Shown: positions 1-12,790, counted from the first letter of the stretch. The stretch is DNA of 64,000 nt from Lonicera japonica (GCA_021464415.1 CM038468.1:37188969-37252968), one strand, 5' to 3'. The notes: a model not told the origin generated them from the letters alone. Numbers and translations: made by a program.

Positions 1-1668
1 ATTGTTTCAATATTCATCCTTTAGCATGTTTATTGTCATTGATAATATAAAAGTATTCAAAGTAAAGAAATATATGCCATTTAAACTCCAGACTTAAACC
101 TTGGTTGATTTCTATGGTTGCCTTAAAGGTATATATAATTACATAGGGAATAAGGGTTGATAAATAATTGTGTATACACCGCAAGGGACGTAGATGAATG
201 ATTCATAGAGTTTACATGGCATATGTTGTCTTTAGAGCATATATAGAAGCAAGCCATGCTATCCAAACTCGATATTCACGTGTTTTTGATTTATATGGGA
301 TATTCCTTGGATACACACCTCTTGATTGGATTAACATGGATTTATAAATGGCTATTGTGTATGCCAAAGGATGTGAATGCATGTTGGATAGAGTTTGAAT
401 GGCATAGGTTGTTCATAATTGGCATATAGAGCATGAAATGCATATTATGCATCTTTATTGTGTCAACCTGGCATCATGACGGTATTCTAGCAAATCCGGA
501 TATCTCTTATAGTATATGGCACGGATGTTGTTTCATGAGGAGCTTACATCTCTTTATCTCTAACTTATGCTTGTAGCGGAGCATTTGGATGCTTCAAGGA
601 TTCTTAATTCTTATGGCAACTTATGAGAATTTCATTATTATATTGATATCTCCGGGTCGGAGATGATTGGTCAATGGAATCTCTTGAAAATGATTGTACT
701 TGGTCGTGGATAACCAAGGGTGATTTGAATATCTATTTTCATAGTGTTTGCCGGAATGGAAAAAATAGGCAAGGCTCGGTGCCCTTGGGTTGAAAAGCCC
801 TAAACCCCTGGGGGAGTAATGTATGGCCGCCTATCAGTCACCGTGTGGAGCCCGGGAACATAGGCAAATTGGCAAGGCACTAATGGTTCTGTGATTATGA
901 TTCTATCGGTGGACTTGAGGTCCAAATTGTGATCTATTGATGTATTCTGGGGCTGATGGGCCATGCTATTCTATAAGGCCATTGGGCCAACTTATGGCTG
1001 TTATCGGATGGCGGTTGGGCCACCTTGCATTCAGTATTAGTATTGGCACATTTGGGCTACGTGATTCAATGGTTGACACAAAGAGAGGTAACCTGCATAT
1101 GCATGAGCATGCATTGTTTTTGTGAAATCATGATATTTACATGGATTGATGGTTAAGAAGTAGATTATCAACAAGTTGCATTGTTTCATAGAATTATGGT
1201 TGAAGTATAGACTATTAAGAAATTAATGGTTATGCTTTTCAAACATGTTATCCCTTATTTCCCTCCCTACTGAGCGATATGCTCACCCCGTTTTCTAACT
1301 ATTACAGGTACACATGGGACGTGTGATGTTAATGAGATGGCGGGTTCGGGACCAAAATAGAGAGCTCTGATATAGATTCATCATTTTGATGTGTATATGT
1401 TATCTTGGGAAGCAACGGCTAGCCCGAAGTGTTATATATTGCTTGAACTTATTTAATTGGTTTTGTGTAACAGCTGTATGCATGTTTATATACAGTACTA
1501 TCATCATCAGTATGATTATGAAGATATTGTTTAACACGCGTGATATTACTATTTGAATTTCCTTATGTATTTATATACATACCCATTTTAGTCAATCTAA
1601 TGTGAGTTAGTAGCACTCCAGGTCTTAATTACGGGTGTTATCCTGTAGATTAAGGCAGGGGTGTTACA
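1..1668 (+). mobile_element. 3' part of a gypsy-type LTR (Tekay/Del-like), truncated by window edge
   Basis: No coding capacity is visible. The text around 1261-1320 (a 'gctcacccc' motif followed by a pyrimidine stretch and 'acaggtac') and the terminal 'ggggtgttaca' at 1658-1668 resemble LTRs of Tekay/Del chromoviruses as I know them. Similarity to repeat copy B starts immediately after 1668, which places the LTR boundary there. The other end and any internal region lie outside the window, so solo LTR and complete element cannot be told apart. Confidence 0.5.
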
Positions 1669-2369
1669 ATATCCCTTCACATATCTCTATTTATTTTTTA
1701 ACTTCTTACAAAAAATACCTGTTTTAATTAACTTCAATTTTTTTCACTAATAATAATAAAATAAAACCATTTAAAGCTAAAGTAAATGTCACTGTCACTT
1801 TTCATATAATAAAAAACAAGGATATCTTAGGGTGTTTTGTTTTTTAATCCTTCGATATTGCAGAAAAAATCACGTGACAGCTAGACCGTCTGCCACATTG
1901 GGCTATTCTTCTTTTGATTTGATGAGATTCTCACGTCCCTAGTTCCCTCTAATCATTTTTTCGAGAAAATGTATTTTATTCGTTTTGTACACCTAAAATT
2001 TAATCAAAAATTGACGCATCATATTTCTATCTCTCGTAGAACATCCATAATGTAGTTGGTATATTTAATATATAAATTTGTAAATTTATTTTATGAGGTT
2101 ATACCACATAAGATATAAAAAATAGTCATATAAGTATCGCGGGATGAACAAAATTTGTACTCACTCGTAGTAAAATATTCTTAGCAAAATCGATATGAGA
2201 TGAATAATATGAAACAAAGAACAACATATTTTTGTTTATAAATAAGTTTTCTCAAGAATTTTCATATTCTTCTGAAAGTACATCCTCTTTTTTTATGTGT
2301 GTAACTTTTATATTAATGTGGTAATGGGAAATAAGTAAAGATATAAGTTACGAACTCTTTCTCTCTTTA

Positions 2370-2736
2370 CAGGGGCGGATGTAGGTGTAGTTTGAGGAGG
2401 GCCAGGGTCCCTCCCAATAATGTTTTTTAATATATATATATATAAAAAATAAGTCTATTAAATATCTATTGTGGTCCCCCCCCCATTAAAAAAAATACTA
2501 GAGAGAGACTAAGAGAGACGGATTTCGTAACTTGAAAGAACGTCGAGCACAATTCTAACAATATTGAACTTTGAAAGGTATGTATTTTGTAGTGCAATTT
2601 TATATTTTTTCTATTTTGTAGTGCAATTTTATATTTTTTCTATTTTGTAATGCAACTTTACATTTTTTATATTATGTACGTTACGTTGTTAAAAATTGTT
2701 TGGTCCCCCCAATAAAATTTTCTAGATCCACCACTG
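2370..2736. mobile_element. hAT-like MITE with 8 bp target-site duplication
   Basis: The ends are 'caggggcggatgtag' and, at the right, 'tctagatccaccactg', whose reverse complement begins 'cagtggtggatctaga'. It is flanked by a perfect 8-bp duplication TCTCTTTA (2362-2369 and 2737-2744). Copies B (about 29665) and C (about 11675) have the uninterrupted sequence, so the empty site is visible in the same window. There is no coding capacity and the interior is AT-rich. Confidence 0.85.
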
Positions 2737-3463
2737 TCTCTTTATTACTTATTGTCTCAAATTTTAGACCAGATCCCTTTTTATGAACTCTTATTTTTTC
2801 TATTTATATGTATAGAATTAGAATTATAAAATACTTATTAGAGTAAACATTAAAATGACGATAAAGAGTAAACTTGATTCTAAATCCACTTGTGCATGGA
2901 TGGTGTGATTTTTATCCATAACTAACTTTTACTTTACAAATGTATTTCCTTTGTTGATTAATACGACCATTTCGACAAGGCTATCATATGATAAGTTATA
3001 TATTTTAGAATACCCTATGATAAGTTCTATTTTTTAGAATACCCAAGCCACTTCTAGACTTCACCAAAGTAAAATTTTACCTTTGCCATTTTCTCTCTTG
3101 CGAACAGGTCGGTATCTTCATCAAACAAACAATTTTTCCTTCCAAAACCATCCCCCCCCCCCCCCCCTCCTCCAGCCTCATCAATCAAACCATTGCTGTG
3201 ACAAAATACCATCTTCTCCAAAGAATGAAACATTCGCCTAATCTGGTGAGCACTACTGTTAGTATAATTTATAGATCAAACTCTTTGTCCCCTAAATTCA
3301 GTAAAATGTTGGAATTATTTAGATTTGAAAAAAAAGAAGCACGCACAGTTCTTTATTTTATTCATGGCATGCGTGATTTATTTTCAATTGTAGTTCTTCA
3401 ATATCAGTTTACCTAAATCCTTTGGTTACATACAATTTTGTGAAACTTAAATGTTATAGGTTT

Positions 3464-3527
3464 ATGGCAGTTTGGTGGGTCGAAGAGTTATCTGTTGGTA
3501 TGCGAAGTTTTGGGAAATTAATTGAAG
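3464..3527 (+). pseudogene. 64-nt open exon of unrecognised host gene, copy A
   Basis: Begins at an ATG just after an intron-like 'ttatag' acceptor and ends at a 'g|gtaatc' donor. It reads M-A-V-W-W-V-E-E-L-S-V-G-M with no stop. The same exon, with identical length and splice sites, occurs in copies C (13280-13343) and B (30331-30394). Upstream lie a leader and an intron starting 'ctg|gtgagc'. I do not recognise the protein, and no further exon could be followed. Confidence 0.35.
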
Positions 3528-3705
3528 GTAATCTCAATTTTATTTTATTATTTGTTTATGTTGAATAAATGTGATAATAGTAAAATCCATTTATTTAGTT
3601 GTTTCTTATAGTTTCATCAAACCGGTCAAATTAAGAAAGTTACGCATCAAAGCTTAACATATTTTGGTTTATATAAAATTTCTATTAATTATAGTGGGAT
3701 CAAAT

Positions 3706-4571
3706 TATGGTTCAAAGTTTCGGCCGATACCGAGTTAGAATAGGGGATGCCGAACCGCCATTATGACATGATATGATTAAATTCGCGGTATTTTAAAATA
3801 TTAACGATATTTTACTGAAATCACACCAACTTGCCGATATTTCGCTGTTATTTCACTGATATTTCACTTTGTATTGCAAAAAAAAAAACCAAAAAACAAA
3901 AACGTGACTAAAGTGACAATTGAATAAAGTGACTAAAATTACAAAAAAAAAGTGACTATTTTTTCTACACAAGATTATGCTAGTAGTGGAGGATCAAATA
4001 ATAGTATTGCTGCTCGTGGTATTTATTATGGAAGTGATCGTGGAACGTATCATGATGGATCTTCAAGTAGCAGCGATTATCAGAGATTTGGGTACTATCA
4101 TCAACATGGTCAACCAAATTTTCCTGATTATAAGTCATCTAGCCATTCCTCTCGACTTTACCCAACAAGTGCCAATTTTCAACCTCATTTATATCCTCAT
4201 TCCTGGAGTTCTTGAGTAATGATAATAATTATAATCCATATTATTTTTCTAGGCCTAATTGAACTTATATTTAAGATATTAGCGCTTTATAAGATTGTAT
4301 TATTATATATTTATTGAATTATGATGTAATATTATATTACAAAATACGACCGATGATAGTATTTTGATGTAGGCTATATAATTTGTACTATATAATATTA
4401 TTATGCTTATCTAATTGATCCATCTTATTAATCTCCTACTTTAAAATTTTTCAATATTTTTTTGTGATTTTTAGGCCTTTTAAATAATGAATCGGTCTAT
4501 ATCGCCGAAACTGATACCGATACTGATATTCGATTTAAAAATAAAATGGCCGAGTTGACCTCCGAAATTGC
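3706..4571. mobile_element. hAT-tail element with 'atggttcaaag' terminus (copy A)
   Basis: Starts 'tatggttcaaag' and is rich in ends made of repeated 'ccgatatttcac' words. The mirrored wording 'cggtctatatcgccgaaac' lies near the right end. Copy C lacks it (compare 13500-13535), which gives an approximate empty site with 'tcaaat/tcaaaa' at the borders. Copy B carries the same insert at the same place as two tandem units. Assignment to hAT rests on the Ser/Gly/Tyr-rich tail it encodes and is tentative. Confidence 0.5.
3952..4215 (+). pseudogene. Ser/Gly/Tyr-rich C-terminal tail, possibly of a hAT transposase
   Basis: An 87-residue open stretch with low-complexity tracts such as DYASSGGSNN, YYGSDRGTYHDG and FGYYHQHGQPN. 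Related tails occur at 31622-31907 and 32629-32919, so the wording is conserved between copies while catalytic parts are absent. In copy B an acidic stretch and 'LAWLDESIQKSKEEM' precede it, which recalls the region after the dimerisation domain of plant hAT transposases. It could instead be a low-complexity host tail. Confidence 0.35.
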
Positions 4572-5717
4572 TCAAAAATATATGCTTCGTGAATTGATAG
4601 TATCATTTTTTTAAAAAAAAAGCGTTAAAGAGTTAAGTACATAGAGAATTTTATTTTATATATAACTACATTTAAATGTGTGTTTATATAAGTATATTTA
4701 AATGATGTAAACCAGTTGCATCCAAGACCCAGCTCTACTCTAATTGATGTGAATCAATAACTTCCTACTCTCTAAGAATTATATGCAATGTAAAGAAAGC
4801 AATGGTATGATAGGAATTTTTTTGTAACCATACTTGTAACTTTCTCTAACGGAAGTGGCAAATGATAGGCTAAAACAGAAATTACAGAATATCAGTTTGA
4901 AGGATACTGCACCGAAATGGGAGAGGAAAAGGGAAAATATACCATAACCGATTTAATAAACATCGGCCATGGAATCTTTCCTCACAAATGATGCACTGTG
5001 CATTGGTTGTGAGATTCAAATTTCCACCCAATGGTCCCAAATGGCTAAATGCAATGGTAAAAAACATCACCCCCACCATTTCTTCCTTTCTCTCATTTCT
5101 CACCACCTTCTCCCCTACATTTTTTTTTCATAGATTTTGGTTTGTATATGAAATTTAGTACAGTATAAATTTTTTTGATATTTCATATGAGTAATGTATG
5201 TTTGTTTATATATCTACAAAAAAAATTTATAACTTAGTATAGTATAAATTTGTTGTACAAAACAAATTAATTAAATGATGTAATTTGATTAATCCTATTG
5301 TTTTTTCATTTATTTTTACATGAAATTTTTTTTAATTGAAAAGCCAATTGGTTTTTTAAATTTAAAAATCCAACTATTTTTTAGTTCAAATGTAATTTTT
5401 AAACATCAAATGTTTGTTTAGCAATTAGTTTTTAAATTTGTAAATTTACTAATTTGCAAATTTGAGATTCTTATATTTAAAAAAAAATTCCATTGATAAA
5501 ATGGTAATTTCGTAAATTACTTGAAGTATAAAAATGTCGTAACTTTATATTTAGAAAAGGCTAATAAATCACCCATACGTTTCTTACTCCACCAATCATA
5601 CTAGAATGTATGTTAATTTTTATTTTACACCACAATAATTCTTTTTATTATAAGAGTACGTAAATATTAATTCATTTAATAATTGAAGTATCTAACACAA
5701 CTATTTTTTGTTTTATT

Positions 5718-6117
5718 AAGGAAATGAAGTCAATGAAAAAGTTCTTTGGGAAACAATACACCACTCAGCCTTTCCAAGGAAACGATATGATGATACAAAC
5801 GATCTACCATGATCAAGCTATTCATGGCAGTGATCAACTCATATTGACCCTGAAATTGCATCAACAACAATGAGCGAATACCCTAAAATATCTGACATAC
5901 TAGAAATTTATATGAAATCCCGATGGATCGTGGTTTGGTATACGTTTTACTTGGCATAATGGAAATTTAATTTATCAAAAAATTACATTGAATGCCGAAG
6001 TTAAACGTATTATCGACATCATTATTGTTGAAACTTATATTTTTCGTTGGTGTGATACTACGCACACGTTTTAACTTCTTAAGTGTGAGATAGGCATCAC
6101 ACTTCTTGACTTCCTAA
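5718..6117 (+). pseudogene. Plant mobile domain (PMD) gene, first-exon fragment, copy A
   Basis: Paralogue of the PMD first exon at 34584-35010. The frame reads NLIYQKITLNAEVKRIID, then a Trp-containing stretch and KCEIGITLL. It corresponds to the N-terminal PMD motif in which an 'ER-W..ETHTF.LP.GE..ITL.D' pattern is typical. It is broken by stops (after THTF, and 'caatga' near 5870) and by several frame changes. Nothing of the later PMD exons follows, so the copy is truncated at about 6120. Confidence 0.55.
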
Positions 6118-6539
6118 GTATAAATTTTGAAATTTTTTGTTTAACAAAAGGGAAAATGAGGTAAAATTATTCCTCTTAAAATTTATGAAATTAATTTTTC
6201 CTTGCGATTTTATAGCATTTATTATAAAAATTTTGGACAACAATACCCCTACCTAAATACTTTACATACTTTACTAAATACAAGAATGAAAACTTGATAG
6301 GAACTTTAGTTTCTCACCCCCATGAAAAAGACAAGGGAATTAATTTATGAGATAATGGGTTATATGGTCTCACTCCGTAATGTTTTATAACTTTAAGGAT
6401 GGACTCATGTTTAATAAAGGAAAGTAGTACTAATTTCATAATTTGGTTTTACGATAAAGACACTTTTCATAATATTAATTTATTTTAAAGAAAATGATAA
6501 ATGTTGATGGACAAAAATAGCTTAAATAGTGCCCCTCTC

Positions 6540-7013
6540 CAAGCGCGTAGCCATTGGGGTTCCCCCATACTGTAGCCCAAGTCTATTTTTTTCAAACTTT
6601 TTTTTTAGTAATAGACTTAAATTTTATTTTTAAATATATGTGTATAGCGCACCTCATTTTTTTTATTATTATTACTCTACACCTATGAAAATTTTATCCA
6701 TTCATTTACCACTCTCCATTTAAATAATATTAATTAAAATAAATGTCAAATACCCTTCTTTTTTTCACTTTTTTGAATTCCAATTGCCTTTTTGTTTGTA
6801 TTTATGGCGTACATGGCTAGATATAAGGGAAAATTATTATGTTTTTTGTAAATTTTTGAATATTTCATATTTACACTTCCAATATATATAAAACGTTGGT
6901 ATCTTTTGTATGTATTTGAATATATTATATTTGCATTTTGGTTTATTATATTTTAACGTTGTCATTGTTTAATTCTTAACCTAAGTCATTTATAATTCCT
7001 GATTACGCCCATG
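6540..7013. mobile_element. Degenerate hAT-like MITE
   Basis: The left end 'caagcgcgtagcc' and the reverse complement of the right end 'catgggcgtaatc' agree at 9 of 13 positions and match the CAGTGGCGTAGCCA style of plant hAT termini. Flanks are CT-rich on both sides (near-duplicate 'ccctctc'), but the right flank is a CT microsatellite, so the target duplication is not decisive. Non-coding. Confidence 0.4.
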
Positions 7014-7220
7014 CCTCTCTCTCTCTCTCTGGGCCCTTAAATAATAAAGGAAAGGAGGATTGGATCTCAATGGCAAAAATTAATTACTTAAAAGAAGATC
7101 GAGGAGAGGGAGGTTATGAGTTGCATCTCTTTTGGTTCTAAAATAACCTTAATATGTAGTATTGAATGAGTGTTAAATCTGTTTTAACACTATGAATTTT
7201 ATTGTTCTCTATTTTCTATT

Positions 7221-7427
7221 GGTGCTAAAACTATTTAGCACCAATGTTTTAGCACCATTAGTTCTAAAACCATTTAGTACCAATTCTGATGAAACGTGAG
7301 ATGTTATAAGAAATTGTGCTAAACAAATTTAGCACAAATTCTGATTAGACGTGAAATGTTATAAGGAATAGTGCTAAAACAGATTTAGCACCAATTCTAA
7401 TAAGACGTGAGATGTTATAAGGAAGAG
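7221..7427. repeat. Minisatellite, 55-56 bp unit, three copies plus a partial
   Basis: Units at about 7261-7314, 7315-7370 and 7371-7426 each contain 'ttagcac(c)aattctgat' and 'gacgtgagatgttataag'. A shorter relative, 'ggtgctaaaactatttagca', precedes them from 7221. Each unit also holds the short inverted words 'gtgctaaa' and 'tttagcac'. Confidence 0.8.
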
Positions 7428-8245
7428 ATATTAGTGTATTTTTTATACAATGTTCTTAATTTACACGGCTAATTTATAAGTGTCATTTAAATTAGAATGC
7501 GCCCTTATGCCCAATTGCCCCATGATTCCCCCCCCCCCCCATGAACCAAATAAGGCCATAGGGTAAAACTTGGGTACACCAGTTTTTTTTTTCCAGTGAC
7601 GATGAAAGAAAGATTTAAAAAAAATAAGATCACTTTTTAAACAAATTTATCTATCTAATCTACTTTTTAATTTATTAGTTAAAATACACAATCTAAAAAT
7701 AGTGATTTAAAATCACTATTTTAAATTTTAAATGTGAAGACATTATTTGAATTTTTATTTTATTCTGGTAAATTGTGAGATCAAATATTATTTTAAATAA
7801 AAAATAGTAATTTGATCTCACTATTTAGCAATCAAAATAGTTATTCCAAATCATTAAAATAGTAATTCTAAATAATATATGTCACATAATATCTAAGTCA
7901 AGTTAAAGAATTATATCAAAAAAAAATTCATTTAAAGATCGTATCCTTTTAAAATAAAAAGTCATAAAACTACATATTGAAAGTTATTGAAGTTAGAGTT
8001 CGAGATTCTAAATGGCCTTTTTAATTTTTAGCTAATAATAAAAGAAAGATGGAGATAGTGTTACTCCTAATATCTCTTGAAAATACTAATATTTTTTATT
8101 TAATCATTAATAACGAGAAAGAAATACGTTATTCAATTATAAGAGATTGAGTATAAATTGAACTATGCCATATTTGTTTATTAAAAACTAAATATATAAA
8201 CATATACTCAACTATTAAAAATTAAATAACATATATTTTATTCAA

Positions 8246-10020
8246 TTGAATCGAATAAAAATAAAAGTATCAACAAGTATTTTTAGAAAACCGTTTAAAG
8301 TTAAAGTAAATATGACCGTCACTTTACATATAGTAAAAAGCTTGGATATTTTTTTTTTCCAGAAAAATTCACGTGAAAGCTGGAGCGTCTGGCAGATTGG
8401 ACTTCTCTTTTCTTTGATTGATGATATTGTCTCACTTTCCTCTATCATTTTTTCTTCAATAGAAATTGGACCAAATGAAAAGCAAACTAACTGTAATAAT
8501 AGCAGCTACTATTCCACCCGTGACACTCCACGTTTTCCATTATGGTAGTGGTATTCACATTTCTAATATCTTTTAAAAATATTTTAATTTTTTATTTAAT
8601 TTTTGACAATTAAATAAAATATATGTTACTCGGTTATAAGAAAATGAGTATAAATTTAATAATATTTTACTTGATTTTCAAAGAATACTCGATTCCTAAT
8701 AACTGAATAACAGACACCTTATTCGATTGTAGATGACCGAATCAAATTGAGAGTGTTACCAAATATTTTTAGGGTTGCCAATATCTTCACCCTTTTATCA
8801 CATTTTTTGTCTTCACTTCAATTCACCTTATTATCTTATTGTATTTTTTTTTAATCCAAGCAATAAGTAAAAATCATGTATTCAGAGGGAAAAAAATGTA
8901 GATAGGAAACTCAAACCATTATTCTTTTACGACTTTTAGTATTTAAATTAGGGGTGTTTTTAATTTTGGTCAAGTTAGAAATTAAGGTACTCTAAATTTA
9001 AACCAAATATAAAAATTCAGTTTGGTTCAGTTTAATTTCAGTTTCTAAATTTTCGAAACCCAAACTCGAATCAAACTTTTTGATTCTATTTCAATTCGAT
9101 TTTATTCGATTTAGACATATATATTTATTTTAAATGAGTTTAACATAATAATGGACTAATAATAGTAATGTAAGATTGATTCAGATTCATATTCAAATTA
9201 GAGCCATGGTTTTCTATAAGTAAGGAGCAAACATATAGCAACCATATTATCTATTTAGTTACTATTTTAAACGTACATTGATGAAAATAAAATACATTAA
9301 ATAAAATGATGAATTATCTTACCATTATATATGTGATTAAAAAAATCTTAAAATTATATCGCCAATTCAATAATAAGGGCACACATTAATAACTTTTTCT
9401 CTTAATATCATGTAGCTTATTCCAAAATAACCTCCGTTTAACAACACGTCACTTTTGCCCCCAAATTTTATTAGTATAATTTTTATTGGACATTTTACTG
9501 TTAAAATAATTACCTATATTGTTAAAATAATATCTAATTTTAAAAATATATAATACAATTAAAACAGTATTATGTCCCAATAAATAAAATATTGCATTGA
9601 TAATATGACTAACTTTAGAATATCAGGGCTATATTTCTCAAATTTATATATATATAATACTAACTTTAGTATTATGTCCCAATAACTCATTACATAATGC
9701 ATGCGGATACAACTTATTATATACTACATACCGATACAACTCGTTCTATAATGCAAACCATTTCCATACCTGACCAAAGTAAAATTTCACCTTTACAATT
9801 TTCCCTCTTCTCAATAGAGTTATCACTCATCATCAAACAAACATCTTTTTTACCAAAAAGAAAAAGAAAAAGTCTTCAGCTTCAGCGATCAAACCATCAG
9901 CATACTATTGGATTTTACTAAAACACCACCTTCTCCAAAGTGGGATACATTCTCCTAATCTGGTGAGCACTACTCTTACTATAATTTATATATCAAACTC
10001 TTTTTATCCTCTATATTCAC
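8246..10020 (+). repeat. Diverged dispersed repeat copy D
   Basis: 8250-8470 resembles 1760-1960 of copy A (the 'cgtttaaagttaaagtaaat' and 'cacgtgaaagctgg' region). 9765-10020 resembles the leader and intron donor of copies A-C ('accaaagtaaaatttcacc', 'cctaatctggtgagcacta'). The stretch between is AT-rich and does not align by eye. A second echo of the first landmark lies near 10178. This is the most decayed of the four copies. Confidence 0.6.
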
Positions 10021-11215
10021 TAAAATGATGGATATGTAAAAAAGAATAAAAAAATAGTATATATGCACATTTCTTTATTTTTGATAACTATACTATGAAT
10101 CAAAATATTTGTATGAGAATATGTACTTGATTTAATGCATGTTAGTACATAATTCTTCTATTTAAAAGTGACAGATGAAAGAAAATCATTTAAAGCCAAA
10201 ATAAATGTCATCTATCACTTTGAATAGTGGGTAAAAACTTGCACACCTGATTTTTTTTTTCCTTAAATTAGAATTCCATTCTTGAGTTTAATTTTTTTAG
10301 ATGCAATCTTTTAATTAAAGTATTTAAATTTTTATTTTTTTTCATTTTATGATTGATGTAGTGAAGTGACATGCTGCTCTTGATTCACCCTTCTTTCTAC
10401 CCAAAGTTTTGCACTTTGGGTAAGTTTCTTAATTAATTAACAAACTTACTTAAAAAGGCTGTTTTATTAAAGATCTGCTCTAATTGGAACAGCATACATA
10501 CAACATATTCTTGAACGGTTTACTCTATTTATGTTTTAATTTGTTTCGAATATACACACCTACTTTTAGATCATTAATTATGTGCGTTGCTTAGGCCAAG
10601 TACATATATTGATGAGATGAAAAATAGAAATTTATCACTTCAAGAGTTGGTAGTCATATTTTTATGTGCAGTGGGTTTAGAAATACACATCAAAGCGCCA
10701 CGGATATATTTTCACACTCGACATATACAATAAATATTCATTTTAAAAGAGTAATGAGAGCCTTTACACGTTTGGTATGTACTTTAATACGCCTCTCGAA
10801 TAGAGATGAAACACATTCCGAAATAGATAATAATGTTATGGATGCAACATTATCTTAAGTGTAATGGTGGTATTTATTATTTGTATGGATTTAGTTAATT
10901 ACTAATGTTGCCTAATATTTTTGTAATTCTTGTCTTATAACTTAAAATCTATTTATTAAAATATATATCTCAAAGTATTTATTTATGTTGTTTAAGTAAT
11001 ATTTTATTTATTTATTTATTTTTGTTTGTACTTAAAAAAAACTTTATGAAATAAAAAAAAAAGCGTATTCTATATTATACGTTTTTTTTAAAAAAATAAT
11101 GTACGAAACAAAAATCAAAATTAAAAAAGTTTTAAAAAATTATAACTTAAGAATAAATTTTAAATTAAGCATTCAAAAACTCGAACCAAAATGAAACTTA
11201 ATGTGAAAAATGCGG
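10021..11215. other. AT-rich stretch with no recognisable gene except the fragment above
   Basis: Apart from the transposase fragment at 10600-10858, I see only A/T-rich sequence and short homopolymers (for example 11040-11130). Confidence 0.6.
10600..10858 (+). pseudogene. PIF/Harbinger transposase (ALP1/HARBI1-like) N-terminal fragment
   Basis: Two overlapping frames give 'LSLQELVVIFLCAV' followed, after a frameshift at about 10672, by 'FRNTHQSATDIFSHS' and 'INIHFKRVMRAFTRL'. This order matches the N-terminal helix region of ALP1/HARBI1-type proteins (a hydrophobic 'E-V-A-F-L', then 'NR....F..S..TI...F..V..A...L'). No DDE residues follow. It is unrelated to the nearby 17.4-kb transposase copy except by superfamily. 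Confidence 0.5.
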
Positions 11216-11599
11216 AGGGTTTTGTTTTTTTTAAACAGTGTAATTTTTAACCATAATGTGATAAATAGGGTACTTTTCAATTTATTTGTACAAATGGCGT
11301 TGACAGTAAAAATGTGATACAAATTGGCGATTTTTGAAAATAGAAAAAATGTTAAATGTAAGTGTGAGAAGCTCTCACATTTTTACACTTAAAAAACGTG
11401 GTATTAAGTGTAAAAAATGTGAGAGTTTCTCGCATTTTTACATCTACCATTTTTTATATTTTCTAAATTTGCCATTTGGGTCACATGAGTTATTCTATTC
11501 CCACGTTTTTACAATCAACGCCATTTGCCCAAATAAGTTGAAAAGCATTATATCTACCAAATTAAGTTTCAAAATTGTACTATTAAAAAAAAAAACCCT
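11216..11599. mobile_element. Foldback MITE with terminal inverted repeats over 100 bp
   Basis: The left arm begins 'agggttttgtttttttt' and contains 'acttttcaatttatttg', 'caaatggcgttga' and 'gagaagctctcac'. The right arm, reverse-complemented, gives the same words in the same order. A central hairpin is formed by the two 'aaaatgtgagag'-type segments at about 11366-11440. No clear target duplication was found. It forms the left border of copy C. Confidence 0.7.
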
Positions 11600-11923
11600 T
11601 CTTTTGTATGTGTGTGGGGTTTTTATATTAACTTGATAATGGCAAATAAGTAAAGATATAAGCTACCGACTTTCTCTATATTACTTATTGTCTCAAATTA
11701 TGAACCAGAACATTGTTTATAAACTCTCATTTTTTTTATTTATACATATAAAATTAAGGTTACAAAATGCTTATTAGGGTAAATAATAAAATAACTATAA
11801 AGGGTAAATTTGATCCCCAATTCACCACCCGTGCATGGATGGTGTGATTTTTATCTATTACTAACTTTTAATTTATAAATGCATTCTCTCTATTGGTTGA
11901 TACGATCATTTCGACAAGGCATC

Positions 11924-12400
11924 GTGTTTCCCTCGCATTGTACTGGTATCACTTTCTTTTTATTGATGAGCGTTTGCACCTCGGCCGAGGTGCTCTCTTT
12001 TCTTATCATTGTACTGGTATGGATTTTCCGTTGAAGTATTTAATATTTACTATGCTAAGGTATTCGGCCTACTTATCATTTTATGCTCTTTCAGGTACGC
12101 CTTGCATGGCTTGCTAGAAAAAAATGAAAAAATACGAGTGGGACACATTCTTTTAGTTCATACAAGTGAGTTATACGGGTGTAGCGCACCCTTTTAGACT
12201 TTTATGATTTTTGTGATAGAGGTGTGTCTCACTCTTATAGTGTCATATGGGTATGTCATACTTGTATAACTAAAACTTAATCGTATAATAAATTTATACT
12301 TTCACTACCGTATATTAGTATATTTACTAAGTTTATTGCAGTACGGAAATACACATGGCAAATTAACAAATTTGTGATATGCAGTGTGAATGCTCTTATA

Positions 12401-12442
<42 letters not shown>

Positions 12443-12790
12443 CTCAAGGAAAAGATGCATTTATTTAAATATGTAACTGCCAGGAATCAATATTACTTGT
12501 TCAATTTAGACCATCTATTTTTCTAAAGGTACAAATTACTACTTTCCTCTAGAGTATATTACGATGCTAAAAACCTAGCTTTCAAATTAGAAAAAGTAAA
12601 TATATGTGTTTGATCTTAGTATAAATATTTTTTTAGGTAACTTTTAGAATATGAGGGCTATATAGTATATTGCTTATTTTTTATTTTATTTTTGAAATGC
12701 ATTATATAAATGAGTTATACCTTATTTGTTACATGGTACAATTAATTTATTTATATAATACATTTTGATAAAAATAAATGATAAGAATAT
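11924..12790. other. Extra segment in copy C with an 18 bp palindrome and TC/TA microsatellite
   Basis: Relative to copy B, about 850 bp is inserted after 'tttcgacaaggc'. It contains the perfect GC-rich palindrome GCACCTCGGCCGAGGTGC at 11976-11993 and a (TC)n(TA)n microsatellite at 12400-12442. No transposon ends or protein motifs were recognised. Confidence 0.5.

Larger units (their letters stand above)
1669..6120 (+). repeat. Dispersed repeat copy A (captured gene 5' end plus PMD fragment)
   Basis: Colinear with copy B (28972-35010) and partly with copy C (11600-13776). Shared landmarks are 'aaaaaacaaggatatc', 'acgtgacagctag', the 'acttcaccaaagtaaaat' leader, a C-tract, a 64-nt open exon and, in A and B, the first exon of a plant-mobile-domain gene. 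The copy is interrupted by a hAT-like MITE (2370-2736) and a hAT-tail element (3706-4571). Relative to B it lacks about 50 bp around the TATA box. The whole looks like a transposon that took up the 5' end of a host gene; I do not recognise that gene. Confidence 0.7.

Noticed and set aside
3198..3416. Open frames over the leader of copies A, B and C (also 12844-13125 and 29957-30283)
   Set aside because: They span a leader, an intron donor and intron sequence and are not conserved in frame among copies.
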